Numbered from the stretch's first letter, positions 44,189 to 52,850 are shown. The stretch: DNA of 64,000 bases from Natrinema caseinilyticum (GCF_024227435.1 NZ_CP100445.1:1733369-1797368); one strand, 5' to 3'. Notes: generated by a model not told the origin, from the letters alone. Translations and numbers: made by a program.

Positions 44189-45094
44189 TCACGGGCCGTT
44201 ATCGGAGTGGGCACGGACCCACAGTTCGCCGATCCGCGACAGTCGCGTCCGGTAGGATTTCCCGTGTTCTTCGCGCTCGATGTAGCCCTTTCCGCCGGGA
44301 CCCAGACGATCGACGTTGTAGATGACCTTCGAGCGGAAACTGTCGGTGTACTCTTCGTTGAGTTCGCGAGCCAGTGACTCCGCGAGTTCCGAGACCGAAT
44401 CGAACTCGCCGTCTTCGCCGAGTTTGTACAGAATGAGTTCCTCGAACGGTTTGACGTTCGAAAAGGACGCCACCGGCAACTCGACGATGTGCTTTCCGGC
44501 AATCTCCTTCGCGCCGATCGTCGTTCCGCGTTCGTCGAACTCGGCTAACAGATCACGGGCGCTCTCGAGACGGTTCGCGAGTCGCGTGTCCTCGATCTCG
44601 TCGGCCGCCTCCGCCTCGCGGAGGTCCTCGAGCAGGGCGATCTGTTTGCGCAGTTCCTCGGCGAGTTCGGTCTCCAAGTACTTCTCGGGGGCGGTGTAGT
44701 AGGTGTGGATCCCCTCCCGATCCTCCTGGCGCTCGACCATCAGCGAGTGAGCGGCGTTCGCGAACGCGAAGCTCACGGTCCGGGGCATGGCGGCGACGTT
44801 GACCCAGACCTCGTTCCCCCGGTCGAGTTCCGCCGTGATCAGTTCGTACGCCTGCTCGAAGGCCTCGTCGTAGTCGTAGACGTCCTCCAGGACGAACCGG
44901 TTCGTCTGGGCACCCAGCAGGTTCTTGAAATCCGTCTCGAGCTTCTTCGAGAGGTGGCGGGAGTATTCGACGTTGGCCTCGCTGCCGACGGCCCCCTCGA
45001 GAAGGATGACGCTGTCGACGTCGATCTGATCGCGGACGAGCGGCGCGATCAGCCGGTCGTAGTCGAAGCCGACCGGAACGATGTGCGTTTGCAT
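44189..45094 (-). CDS. CARF-like/winged-helix transcriptional regulator (HFX_2341-type)
   Basis: A 301-residue protein, MQTHIVPVGFDYDRLIAPLV. The first ~125 residues look like a Rossmann-type CARF-like domain (IVPVGFDYDRLIAPLVRDQ, SVILLEGAVGS, VWVNVAAMPRTVSFAFANAA), followed by a charged helical linker and a C-terminal winged helix (EELILYKLGEDGEFDSVSEL, then KVIYNVDRLGPGGKGYIERE). HFX_2341-family regulators of this plan are known in haloarchaea. No CRISPR array or cas gene is in this window. It is convergent with the M50 gene and may or may not regulate the RiPP-like cluster. Confidence 0.8.
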   Translation of the reverse strand: MQTHIVPVGFDYDRLIAPLVRDQIDVDSVILLEGAVGSEANVEYSRHLSKKLETDFKNLLGAQTNRFVLEDVYDYDEAFEQAYELITAELDRGNEVWVNVAAMPRTVSFAFANAAHSLMVERQEDREGIHTYYTAPEKYLETELAEELRKQIALLEDLREAEAADEIEDTRLANRLESARDLLAEFDERGTTIGAKEIAGKHIVELPVASFSNVKPFEELILYKLGEDGEFDSVSELAESLARELNEEYTDSFRSKVIYNVDRLGPGGKGYIEREEHGKSYRTRLSRIGELWVRAHSDNGP

Positions 45095-45144
45095 GGTCGT
45101 TAGTTAGGCGGAGCCGTAACAAAACCACCGAGTCGAGGCGCGGC

Positions 45145-45372
45145 TCATTCAACGAGCGGCATGACGACGCCGAAGACGAACGGCGAGAAAAAGCCGACGA
45201 GGAAACCCACGGCGATCAGGGTCACAAAGAGCGTATTTTCCCACTGCGGGAGCGATCCGAACAGCGCGTGTCCGATCAGTTCGCTTCCGCTTCCGACGAC
45301 GAACAGAACCAGTCCGAGGAGGAAGCCGGTTTTCGCCAGCTCCGGATACTCGTGCCCGCTGTGCCGAGCCAT
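45145..45372 (-). CDS. 75-residue two-helix membrane protein
   Basis: Starts MARHSGHEYPELAKTGFLLG at 45372 (the frame opens further, to 45396). Two hydrophobic helices are FLLGLVLFVVGSGSELIGHA and LFVTLIAVGFLVGFFSPFVFG. The TATA-like box tataatt that would drive it as a leaderless gene lies across the end of a MITE (see 45395-45401). The family is a short haloarchaeal membrane protein of unknown function. It follows the regulator gene on the same strand, 50 bp upstream of that gene's start. Confidence 0.75.
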   Translation of the reverse strand: MARHSGHEYPELAKTGFLLGLVLFVVGSGSELIGHALFGSLPQWENTLFVTLIAVGFLVGFFSPFVFGVVMPLVE

Positions 45373-45394
45373 ATCGGGAGAGATGCGCCGCGTC

Positions 45395-45401
45395 AATTAT
45401 A
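45395..45401 (-). promoter_or_regulatory. TATA box formed at the MITE/genome junction
   Basis: Reading the minus strand, tataatt spans the TA target duplication (45398-45399) and the first bases of the MITE (45400-45401). Its centre is about 26 nt upstream of the ATG at 45372, the normal distance for a leaderless haloarchaeal gene. Half of the box comes from the inserted element. Confidence 0.5.
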
Positions 45402-45507
45402 GTAGACGTCGAAAGTCAGTGCACACCCCGCTCGCGAAGGCGCGGCCAGCGAGTCTTCGCTGGCCGCTTTACTGCGAGCGGTGAGTAAATCGTTTCAACG
45501 ACTGCGA
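45400..45507. mobile_element. 108-bp MITE, copy 2
   Basis: Same length and layout as the copy at 6561-6668: left end tagtagacgtcgaaag, internal hairpin of two perfect 11-bp arms (gcggccagcga and tcgctggccgc) around a 4-nt loop, then a right half with tactgcgagcggtgagtaa. It is bounded by TA at 45398-45399 and 45508-45509. The right terminal repeat has decayed more than in copy 1. No transposase in the window. Confidence 0.8.
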
Positions 45508-45509
45508 TA

Positions 45510-45991
45510 GGTATTTCGACACTTCGCAGACGCGTTTCGATAGCGCGGAGAAGCGTTCACTCGAGGTCGGCGGACTTTCCAGCCGAGTCACCACCTCGCG
45601 AACGCTCTGTGACTCGATCACGATCTCGGAAAACGACGGACCGAGAAGCGGTGGGGAACCTGACCGGGAATCCCGCGACGTCGTCACCGAAAAACGATAT
45701 CACTGACGGACGTACGTGGTACGAGTTATTTTCACGGGTAGCGTTCGGTCCGTTTCCGTCACTGCAAGGGACCACGGGTTTCGAATCGATCACCGTCGCG
45801 TCGAAACGGCGTTTTTCGCTCCACATACCCCTCTCGCAGCTTCGTTCGAGAGCGACAACGGGTTTTTTGTGAAGGTAATTCGTCCGGAAACTCGACGGAA
45901 ACCGACCGACTGGTCCGAATAAATGTAATCCATCACACATAATCTCTCTAACAGAACCATAGTAAGGAGTCGGAAAGGAGACGCCGTCGGT
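45510..45991. other. 482-bp spacer with a repeated gene-end fragment
   Basis: No gene is supported. At 45557-45584 it carries a close match (24 of 28 positions, by eye) to the last codons of the gene ending at 47709, on the same strand (both read ...SADLE-stop). This makes a direct repeat on either side of the PQQ-like gene. The rest is ordinary spacer with T-rich stretches and presumably the promoter of the next gene. Confidence 0.5.
45557..45584 (-). repeat. direct repeat A flanking the PQQ-like gene
   Basis: 28 bp, starting tcactcgaggtcggcggac, matching 47709-47736 at about 24 positions. It lies 2.15 kb from its partner and encloses the PQQ-repeat gene. It looks like a remnant of the 3' end of the gene at 47709. 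Confidence 0.5.
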
Positions 45992-47695
45992 ATGAACGAG
46001 TTCCGACGACGGACGGTGCTGTCGACGGCTGTGGCACTCGCGGCAGGTGGGTCACTCGGGTCCGTCGGTGCGGACGACGATGGTGGTGGGGAGTTGCTCG
46101 AGGAACCGGCTGGCTGGTCGTCGCACGGTGGGAACCCGGCGAACGGCAGATACGTCCCATCCGAGGACGGCATCGCCAGGCCCGACACCGTCGCGTGGAC
46201 GTACGACGAATACAGGTGGCACGGAAGCACCGCCGTCGTCGACGGCACGGTATACGTCAGGCCTGGCGTCGAGACGACCGGTGTTCACGCCCTCGACGCG
46301 GACGACGGCTCGGTCAAGTGGCGGAACGACGAGGTCCCCGCCGAGGGGACGCCGGCGATAGCCGGGGAGACGGTCTACGTCGGCGGTGACCAGTTGATGG
46401 CCCTCGATGCGGCCGACGGATCGATTCGCTGGACCAGAGAATTCGACTACGAACCGCTCGAAGACGAAAACGAGTGGGACGTGTTCCCCGTCGCGGATCC
46501 GACGATCAGATACGGACGGGTGTACGTCGTCGTCGATGGAACGATCTACGCGTTCGATCCCACTGATGGCTCGACCGACTGGAAGTGCGAAGCCGTCGAC
46601 GTCGACATGTCCGGCCACTACGAAGATGAAAGCGACATCGAGACGTTTCACTTCGAGACGCTCCCGATTCCTGTCGCGAACGGATCAGTGTATGCGTCGA
46701 CCGAGGACGGCAAAGCGGTCGTCGCATTCGATGCGATGACGGGCGAGAAACGATGGGCCTCAGACACGACGTATTCGTGGAGAGTAGCTGGACATCTCAC
46801 AGCGAACGATACAGCAGTCTTCGGCGGTTCTTTCGGTGCAGAAGAGAGCGTCATGATAGATGCAGAGACTGGTGAAAGGGATATCTTGCAGGGACACTTT
46901 TTGGATGCCACGAAGGGAGATATTAGAGTCAATTCCGGCGATGCGCGGATCTTCGTAAGCGACTTTGGAGACGACCCGGTTGATCAATCGTGGACGAGCC
47001 CCTATTTTAAAGCGACTAATCTGGTAGTTGGTGGCGGAAATATCGCAATTGTCGGGAATACGCTCGTTTTCACGCTAGACGCAATGTACGAAGGCGAGAA
47101 AAGTGCAGTCGGGTTCGATCTCGATGACGGCAGCGAGAAGTGGGTGATCTGGAACAGTGATGAACTACACGTGAACCCTATCGAGGCAGTCAGCGCCGAT
47201 ACGATCTACGACTATAATCACGATGACCGCCTTCGTGCCCTCCGAGCGACGAACGAGGACGAAGACAGCAACGGGAGTGAGGAGAAAGACAGCAACGGGA
47301 GTGAGGACGGAAGCGAGGAGAGCGAGGACGAACGAGACAGCGATGGAGACGATAACGGAAGCGGTGGTTCAGAAAGTCAGCGTGACGACGAAGGAAATGG
47401 GGATGCTGAAGATGGCCGCCAAGACGAGAGCAAGAGCGGGGGAAGTGATGAGCCCGGACGTGGTCGAGAGACGGACGAAAGTGGCACCGAAACCCGGGAA
47501 AACACGAACGTGAGTGGGTCCACTACTGGAGAAGGCGATACCGAGAGCAGTCGCGGCGAAGGCGGCGACAGTGAGACCACTGAAGATTCAACATCGGGGT
47601 TCACTCCCATCGCAGGCCTCACTGCGGGCGCGCTGACGCTCGAGGGACTCTGTCGGAAGGCGGACGGTGAGAGCGACGGAACCGACCAGGAGTGA
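45992..47695 (+). CDS. secreted PQQ-like beta-propeller protein with degenerate C-terminal sorting signal
   Basis: A 567-residue exported protein. Tat signal FRRRTVLSTAVALAAGGSLG; then repeated propeller blades with the PQQ-type pattern (VYVRPGVETTGVHALDADDG, VYVGGDQLMALDAADGSIRW, VYVVVDGTIYAFDPTDGSTD, VYASTEDGKAVVAFDAMTG). From about residue 425 a long Asp/Glu/Ser/Gly linker leads to a hydrophobic end (FTPIAGLTAGALTLEGLCRK) that resembles a worn PGF-CTERM tail. The middle of the gene (about 46750-47250) is visibly AT-richer than its ends. It is convergent with 47709. Ligand unknown. Confidence 0.8.
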   Translation: MNEFRRRTVLSTAVALAAGGSLGSVGADDDGGGELLEEPAGWSSHGGNPANGRYVPSEDGIARPDTVAWTYDEYRWHGSTAVVDGTVYVRPGVETTGVHALDADDGSVKWRNDEVPAEGTPAIAGETVYVGGDQLMALDAADGSIRWTREFDYEPLEDENEWDVFPVADPTIRYGRVYVVVDGTIYAFDPTDGSTDWKCEAVDVDMSGHYEDESDIETFHFETLPIPVANGSVYASTEDGKAVVAFDAMTGEKRWASDTTYSWRVAGHLTANDTAVFGGSFGAEESVMIDAETGERDILQGHFLDATKGDIRVNSGDARIFVSDFGDDPVDQSWTSPYFKATNLVVGGGNIAIVGNTLVFTLDAMYEGEKSAVGFDLDDGSEKWVIWNSDELHVNPIEAVSADTIYDYNHDDRLRALRATNEDEDSNGSEEKDSNGSEDGSEESEDERDSDGDDNGSGGSESQRDDEGNGDAEDGRQDESKSGGSDEPGRGRETDESGTETRENTNVSGSTTGEGDTESSRGEGGDSETTEDSTSGFTPIAGLTAGALTLEGLCRKADGESDGTDQE

Positions 47696-47708
47696 GTCGC
47701 TGGCGAAC

Positions 47709-47736
47709 TCACTCGAGGTCCGCGGACTCCCCAGCG
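47709..47736 (-). repeat. direct repeat B flanking the PQQ-like gene
   Basis: The 3' end of the gene at 47709-48365 (stop plus about eight codons), similar to 45557-45584. Together the two copies bracket the PQQ-like gene. Confidence 0.5.
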
Positions 47737-48365
47737 GCGGCTCCGAGGTCGAGCCCCCGGAACAGATCGACGATCACTTCGCGGTCGCGGGCCGGATCGA
47801 CGTCGAGCGCAGCGGCGAGGAGGTCCGCACCGTCGGGTCCCTCGAGCGGGACCAGGCCGCCGGCCAGGACGTAGGCGTCGGCGGCCGGCCAGACGGCGAC
47901 GTGAGCCTCGGCGGCGATACTCGCGGTCGCGGCCGCGGTGTCGTCGCTCTCGGACGCGGTGGACGGATCGATCGGGTACGCGACCTCGAGAACGGTGAGG
48001 TGCCCCACGACGCCGTCGGGCCGGTCGATAAATTCGGTCGCGCGTTCGCCGCGGACCGTGATGTCGTCGCGTTCTACGGTGTCGACGAACTGCTCGCGAG
48101 CGGCGGGAGCGGCGGTCTCGAGCGCGTCCGCGGCCGAGAGGCCGATCGTCTCGAGAGCGGGGCTGACGCGCACGTCGACGGTGAACAGCGACCGTGCCGG
48201 GACGTCGCCGTCGGGGCGGAGTCGCTCTATGGCGTCGGCGGTCGGCCGGTGTTCGAAGACCGTCGTCTCGGCGGTGATCGTCGCGATAGAAAGGGACCGA
48301 TCGTCGGTTCGACGACCGACGCGGTGCCAGTCGTCCGCGACGGTGGGCGGCAGGTCGATAGCCAT
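47709..48365 (-). CDS. conserved haloarchaeal hypothetical protein
   Basis: A 218-residue acidic soluble protein, MAIDLPPTVADDWHRVGRRT through AAAGESADLE. Alternating beta-like stretches (LSIATITAETTVFEHRPTAD, GVVGHLTVLEVAYPIDPS, AEAHVAVWPAADAYVLAGGL) suggest a ferredoxin-like or lipocalin-like fold. No signal peptide or membrane helix. I cannot name the family. It lies 51 bp beyond the stop of the symporter on the same strand. Confidence 0.75.
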   Translation of the reverse strand: MAIDLPPTVADDWHRVGRRTDDRSLSIATITAETTVFEHRPTADAIERLRPDGDVPARSLFTVDVRVSPALETIGLSAADALETAAPAAREQFVDTVERDDITVRGERATEFIDRPDGVVGHLTVLEVAYPIDPSTASESDDTAAATASIAAEAHVAVWPAADAYVLAGGLVPLEGPDGADLLAAALDVDPARDREVIVDLFRGLDLGAAAGESADLE

Positions 48366-48416
48366 CGTCGCGTCGTTGACGCGCCGCGCCGTTTATTCTC
48401 CCGGTTCGGAGCCCGA

Positions 48417-49895
48417 TCAGTCCGCACCCAGCTTGTCGAAGTAGATCGCGCGGCGCTCGGCGGCGGCCGGCGACGTGACCAGAGAGACGGCGACGGTGAC
48501 GAGCAGCCCGAAGGCCATGCCGACGATGCCGGCCGTCCAGCCCGCGTAGGAACCGGGAACGACGTCGATGAAGAGACTCGCCATGTAGAACAGCTGGCTC
48601 GAGACGATGCCGGCGGTGATGCCGGCGCGCGTCGTCCGTCGCCAGTAGAGCGCGAGCAGAACGGGCAACGCGAGCTGAGCGAAGCCGCTGAAGGCGGCTT
48701 CACCGATCTCGAACAGCGTCGCGGGCTGGAACAGGCTTCCGATGAAGGCAGCGGTTGCGAAGATCACGACCCCGCCGCGGGCGAGCAAGTCCTCGCGGCG
48801 ATCGGGGAGGTTCCGGTCGACGAACGGGCGGTAGAGGTCCCGCGTGATGTACGACGATCCGGAGAGCAACATCGAGTCGGACGAGGACATCATCGCCGCC
48901 ATCGCGCCGGCGATGACGACCGCGGCGAACCAGACCGGCGTGTACTCGGCGAGGACGGCCGGGAGGATGTTTCCGCTGTCGGGCATCGCGACGCCGAGGC
49001 CGGCGGCCCACGCGCCGAGCATGAACGAGGGGACGAACAGCAAGACACAGAGGATCGGCCAGAGGGCCAGAGACCGCTTGATCACGGTCCGCGAGCCGGC
49101 GGCGAAAAAGCGCTGGTTGACCTGCGGGAACATCGCGACGCCGAAGCCGATCGTGATCGCCGTCGAGAGGATCCAGGGGACCGAGTAGACGCCGCCCCCG
49201 AGCGAGAGGAAGCCGGCGGTGTCGGGGTTCGACGCGAGCGCCTCGGTCGCAGCGCCGGGGCCGCCCACGGCCGCGAGGACCCACAGCAGCGCGGCCCAGG
49301 TCGTGATCAGCATGAACGCGCCCTGTATCGTATCGGTCCAGGCGACCCCTCGCATCCCGGCGGCGACGACGTAAAGGATCATGAACACGGTAATCAGCCC
49401 GGCTCCGGTGGCGTACGAGACCGTCCCCTCGGTCAGCGCCTCGAGCGCGGTCCCCGCACCGACCTGCTGGAGCATGACGTACGGGAAGAGCCACACCAGG
49501 CTGACGCCCGCGACGATCCCGCGGAGCCACCGCGAACCGAAGCGGTCGCCGAGCATCTCGCCCAGCGTGACGTACCCGTACTGCTGGCCGAGCAACCACT
49601 GCTTGTAGCCGATCACGTACCAGAGAACGGCGAAGATGATACCGTCCATCAGCCCCATGACCAGGATCCACTCGGGCCCGTTCGCGTACGCGATGTTCGG
49701 CCCCGCGAAGAACGTGAACGCGGACAGCAGCGTCGCGAACGTCGTAAAGAGCAGGACGACGGTTCCGAGCGTCCGGCTCGCGAGGTAGAAGTCCTCCGCG
49801 GTCCGCTCGGTCAGTCGGTAGGCGACCAGGCCGACCGCGAGCGCGATCAGGAGGTAGCCCACGATGATAGCGAGTTGCAGCGTAACCTGGTTCAC
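48417..49895 (-). CDS. sodium:solute symporter (SSS family)
   Basis: A 492-residue, 12-13-helix membrane transporter, MNQVTLQLAIIVGYLLIALA. Family landmarks include SRTLGTVVLLFTTFATLLSA, QYGYVTLGEMLGDRFGSRWL, LGVAMPDSGNILPAVLAEY and AGAMAAMMSSSDSMLLSGSS. The SSD...LLSGSS region is the conserved sodium-site helix of this superfamily. It probably imports an organic acid or vitamin with sodium. It overlaps the DUF3311 gene by 4 bp; such a small partner is typical of PanF/YhdT-type symporters. Confidence 0.93.
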   Translation of the reverse strand: MNQVTLQLAIIVGYLLIALAVGLVAYRLTERTAEDFYLASRTLGTVVLLFTTFATLLSAFTFFAGPNIAYANGPEWILVMGLMDGIIFAVLWYVIGYKQWLLGQQYGYVTLGEMLGDRFGSRWLRGIVAGVSLVWLFPYVMLQQVGAGTALEALTEGTVSYATGAGLITVFMILYVVAAGMRGVAWTDTIQGAFMLITTWAALLWVLAAVGGPGAATEALASNPDTAGFLSLGGGVYSVPWILSTAITIGFGVAMFPQVNQRFFAAGSRTVIKRSLALWPILCVLLFVPSFMLGAWAAGLGVAMPDSGNILPAVLAEYTPVWFAAVVIAGAMAAMMSSSDSMLLSGSSYITRDLYRPFVDRNLPDRREDLLARGGVVIFATAAFIGSLFQPATLFEIGEAAFSGFAQLALPVLLALYWRRTTRAGITAGIVSSQLFYMASLFIDVVPGSYAGWTAGIVGMAFGLLVTVAVSLVTSPAAAERRAIYFDKLGAD

Positions 49896-50173
49896 GGCGA
49901 CTCACCCCTCGAATTCGTCTTTCGGGTGCCGTCGGCCGCCCCAGGGGGCGTCGCGCTCGAGTCCGGTCCGGTTCGATCGATGCCGATCCCCCACGCACGC
50001 CTGGTGAACACCCAGAAGACGATCGACGCGAGTCCCATCCAGCCGACGTGCCACCAGAGCCACACCGGCAGACTGGCGACGACGGTCCCGGATCCCCACA
50101 GGAACCACGGGACAGCGAGCCCGGCGAGGACGACGGCCACCGCGATCCAGAGTCCCAGTTCGGTTCGGCGCAT
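49892..50173 (-). CDS. DUF3311 small membrane protein, symporter partner
   Basis: A 93-residue membrane protein, MRRTELGLWIAVAVVLAGLA, with two hydrophobic helices (the second VWLWWHVGWMGLASIVFWVF) and a Pro/Ser/Gly-rich C-terminal tail. The stop overlaps the symporter start by 4 bp, so the two are translationally coupled. DUF3311 proteins accompany SSS symporters in many genomes. Transcription begins upstream of 50173. Confidence 0.85.
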   Translation of the reverse strand: MRRTELGLWIAVAVVLAGLAVPWFLWGSGTVVASLPVWLWWHVGWMGLASIVFWVFTRRAWGIGIDRTGPDSSATPPGAADGTRKTNSRGESP

Positions 50174-50348
50174 GCGTGTGAGTTCGTCCCAGTATGGGTA
50201 ATTCTTACTATTCGAACGCCGCTATCGAAGAGAATTGTTCATCGATCCGGTCTGGCGGTCGCGTCAGGCGGTTTTCCGTAGCTGAAATCGCTCTTTCAGC
50301 GAGGAAAAAGAGTATAGGCGTTTGATTGCAAAGACAAAACGAACTGGT

Positions 50349-51182
50349 ATGGCCCGTCTATTTCCCTTTCGCTCAGAGACGGCCGTCGAAGAGGGCCACC
50401 CTCGTATCGTCGACCTCGAGGGCGAGGACGCCGACGCGGTGTTCGCCGCCCTCTCTTCGACGACGGCCCGGCAGATCTACGCGCGCCTCGACGACGAACC
50501 CGGAACGCCGAGCGACATCGCCGATGCGGTCGATTCGTCGATCCAGAACGTGCGGTACCACCTGGAGAATCTAGAGGACGCCGGTCTCGTCGAAGTGATA
50601 GACACGTGGTACTCCTCGCGCGGGAACGAGATGAGCGTCTACGCGACGATGGACGGGCCGTTGATCGTGACGAGCGACGAATCACGGGCGACGCAGTTGA
50701 AGGAAGCGCTCTCGCGATTTATCGGCGGCGTCGGCGCGCTGGCTGGCGGGAGTCTCCTGGTTCAGTACGGCCTCGCGTGGTGGTTCACGCGGACCGGAAC
50801 ACAGTCGACGAAAGGAGGGGCGCCTCCGGCGGAATCGGACGGAACGAGCGCCGGCGGATCGGGAGACGAGTCACAGCTATCGGGGTCGGACAGTACGGAC
50901 GCCACGGGCGAACGTTCGTCCGCCGGAGACGACGGGTTCAACATCGATAGCATCGACGAGACGAATAATACGGGGACAGACACCGCGGGTGGGAGCGACG
51001 GCGCGACCGGCCCGGCACTCGACGCCGGAAACGAGGGCGTCCAAAACGCGAGCGACGGCGGCGCCGAGGCGGCAGAGGCGGTGTTCGGAACCGTGCCGCC
51101 CGGCCTCCTCTTCTTCCTCGGCGGACTGGTCGTTTTGCTCGCGGTGACGGTCTACTGGTACTGGTATCGACCCGCGTACTGA
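50349..51182 (+). CDS. membrane-anchored ArsR-like transcriptional regulator
   Basis: A 277-residue protein, MARLFPFRSETAVEEGHPRI. The winged helix is FAALSSTTARQIYARLDDEP, TPSDIADAVDSSIQNVRYHL and ENLEDAGLVEVIDTWYSSRG at residues ~30-105. Then comes a helix FIGGVGALAGGSLLVQYGLA, a Ser/Gly/Asp linker of about 90 residues, and a second helix GLLFFLGGLVVLLAVTVYWY. DNA-binding is inside, the linker outside. ATG at 50349 chosen over 50322 for fit to the family; a TATA-like gtatagg lies near 50312-50318. Signal unknown. Confidence 0.85.
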   Translation: MARLFPFRSETAVEEGHPRIVDLEGEDADAVFAALSSTTARQIYARLDDEPGTPSDIADAVDSSIQNVRYHLENLEDAGLVEVIDTWYSSRGNEMSVYATMDGPLIVTSDESRATQLKEALSRFIGGVGALAGGSLLVQYGLAWWFTRTGTQSTKGGAPPAESDGTSAGGSGDESQLSGSDSTDATGERSSAGDDGFNIDSIDETNNTGTDTAGGSDGATGPALDAGNEGVQNASDGGAEAAEAVFGTVPPGLLFFLGGLVVLLAVTVYWYWYRPAY

Positions 51183-51392
51183 ACGGGCACCGACGCGCCA
51201 CCGGACCATTCGGTTCGCTGCGTCGGATTCCCGTCGTCCGGATATCAGGATGGTGCGATCGATACCCGTTCGGACACACAATCGAATTGCGGCGGTCAAC
51301 AGCTATTTGCCCCCCACGAACGAAATCTTACATAAACCGGTCTCTGCACGCGACTCCCGCGTCACCGCGCCCCTCGCGGGGACTGATCTCCA

Positions 51393-52850
51393 ATGGAAGA
51401 CACTTCGAAATACCTCATTCACGCGAACGTGACGGCTGACGGGGTCGTCGAACGTAGCGACGTCGTCGGGGCGATCTTCGGCCAGACCGAAGGGCTGCTC
51501 GGCGACGACCTCGATCTCCGCGACCTCCGACAGTCGGGAAAGGTCGGCCGTATCGACGTCGAAATCGCAAGCACACAGGGCCAATCCGACGGCCAGGTAA
51601 CGATCGCGAGCAGCCTCGACAAGGTCGAAACTGCCACCCTCGCCGCCGCCCTCGAGACGATCACTCGAGTCGGGCCCTGCCGGGCCGACCTCGAGGTGGA
51701 AGAAATCGAGGACGTCCGAGCGGCGAAGCGAAAGGAAGTCGTCGACCGGGCGAAGGAACTGCTGCGGGCCGGGTTCGACGACTCGATCATGTCGTCCGAC
51801 GAGATCTTAGCGGAGGTGCGCCAGCACGTCCGCGTCGAGGACATCACCGAGTTCGAAGGGTTGCCCGCCGGTCCGCGCGTCACCGACAGCGACGCGATCA
51901 TCGTCGTCGAGGGACGAGCGGACGTCCTCACGCTGCTCAAGTACGGCATCAAAAACGCGATCGCGGTCGAGGGAACGAGCGTTCCCGACGCGGTCGCCGA
52001 ACTGACTCGCCACCGGACGGTCACGGCCTTCCTCGATGGCGACCGCGGCGGAGACCTCATTCTCGAGGAACTCTCGCAGGTCGGCGACATCGATTACGTC
52101 GCCTTCGCCCCGGCCGACAGCTCCGTCGAGGAACTCGACCACCACGAACTGTTCGCCGCCCTCCGGAACAAGGTCCCCTACGAGACCGTCTCGGAACTGA
52201 ACGAACCCCGAGAAGCGGTCGCCGCGACCGACGGCAGTACCACGCCGGCACCGCCGCCGGCTGACCCGGGCACCGCCTCGCCGACCACCCTCGAAGAGGA
52301 GCCGTCCCCCTCGAACCAGCACGATCGCGAATCGTCCGCCCGCGCGGATTCGGTATTCGACTCGGCCAGCGACGTCGGCACGGACTCCGAGACACCGGCG
52401 AAAGCCAAAACCGACCGGACGACTGCGAATCGGGAGCGACCCGGCTCGGCAACCCTCGAGTCCGGACCCGCGGAAGCGACGGTGGCCGAGCGAGACGACG
52501 AAGCGACCGCGCCCGAATCCGGTCGTGAGCGCGAGCCGGAAACCGTCTACGGTCACGCGACGGCGGTGATCCGGGCGGATACCGATCGCGTTCGCTTCCT
52601 CGATGCGGACGGTGAGACGGTAGCCGAGACCGATGCGAGCGACGCCTACGACGCCCTCGAGTCGGCCGAGACGGCGCCGACGACGGTCGTGCTCGACGAC
52701 ATCCTCGGCCAGCGACTGCTGGATCTGGCGGCCGATCGCGGCGTCGATCGGATCGTCGCACGGTCGCTCGGACAGTTTACCAAGCGCCCGACCGACGTTC
52801 GGCTTCACCCCGTCGACGAAATCGCCGAACGGTCACCGGACGCCGAGTGA
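51393..52850 (+). CDS. dnaG: DnaG primase (archaeal Toprim type)
   Basis: A 485-residue archaeal DnaG. The Toprim domain is seen in SDAIIVVEGRADVLTLLKYG and TVTAFLDGDRGGDLILEELS, giving the metal-binding Glu and Asp-x-Asp sites. A helical N-terminal domain (MEDTSKYLIHANVTADGVVE) precedes it; a long disordered acidic linker (about 275-390) leads to a conserved C-terminal domain (VLDDILGQRLLDLAADRGVD). In archaea this protein joins the exosome and makes short RNA primers in vitro. Start ATG at 51393 fits the family N-terminus. Confidence 0.95.
   Translation: MEDTSKYLIHANVTADGVVERSDVVGAIFGQTEGLLGDDLDLRDLRQSGKVGRIDVEIASTQGQSDGQVTIASSLDKVETATLAAALETITRVGPCRADLEVEEIEDVRAAKRKEVVDRAKELLRAGFDDSIMSSDEILAEVRQHVRVEDITEFEGLPAGPRVTDSDAIIVVEGRADVLTLLKYGIKNAIAVEGTSVPDAVAELTRHRTVTAFLDGDRGGDLILEELSQVGDIDYVAFAPADSSVEELDHHELFAALRNKVPYETVSELNEPREAVAATDGSTTPAPPPADPGTASPTTLEEEPSPSNQHDRESSARADSVFDSASDVGTDSETPAKAKTDRTTANRERPGSATLESGPAEATVAERDDEATAPESGREREPETVYGHATAVIRADTDRVRFLDADGETVAETDASDAYDALESAETAPTTVVLDDILGQRLLDLAADRGVDRIVARSLGQFTKRPTDVRLHPVDEIAERSPDAE

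Noticed and set aside
45510-45991. 127-residue minus-strand ORF ending in the same SADLE tail as the 47709 gene
   Set aside because: Only the last few codons match; the rest has no protein-like pattern, so it was treated as a repeat fragment and not a gene.
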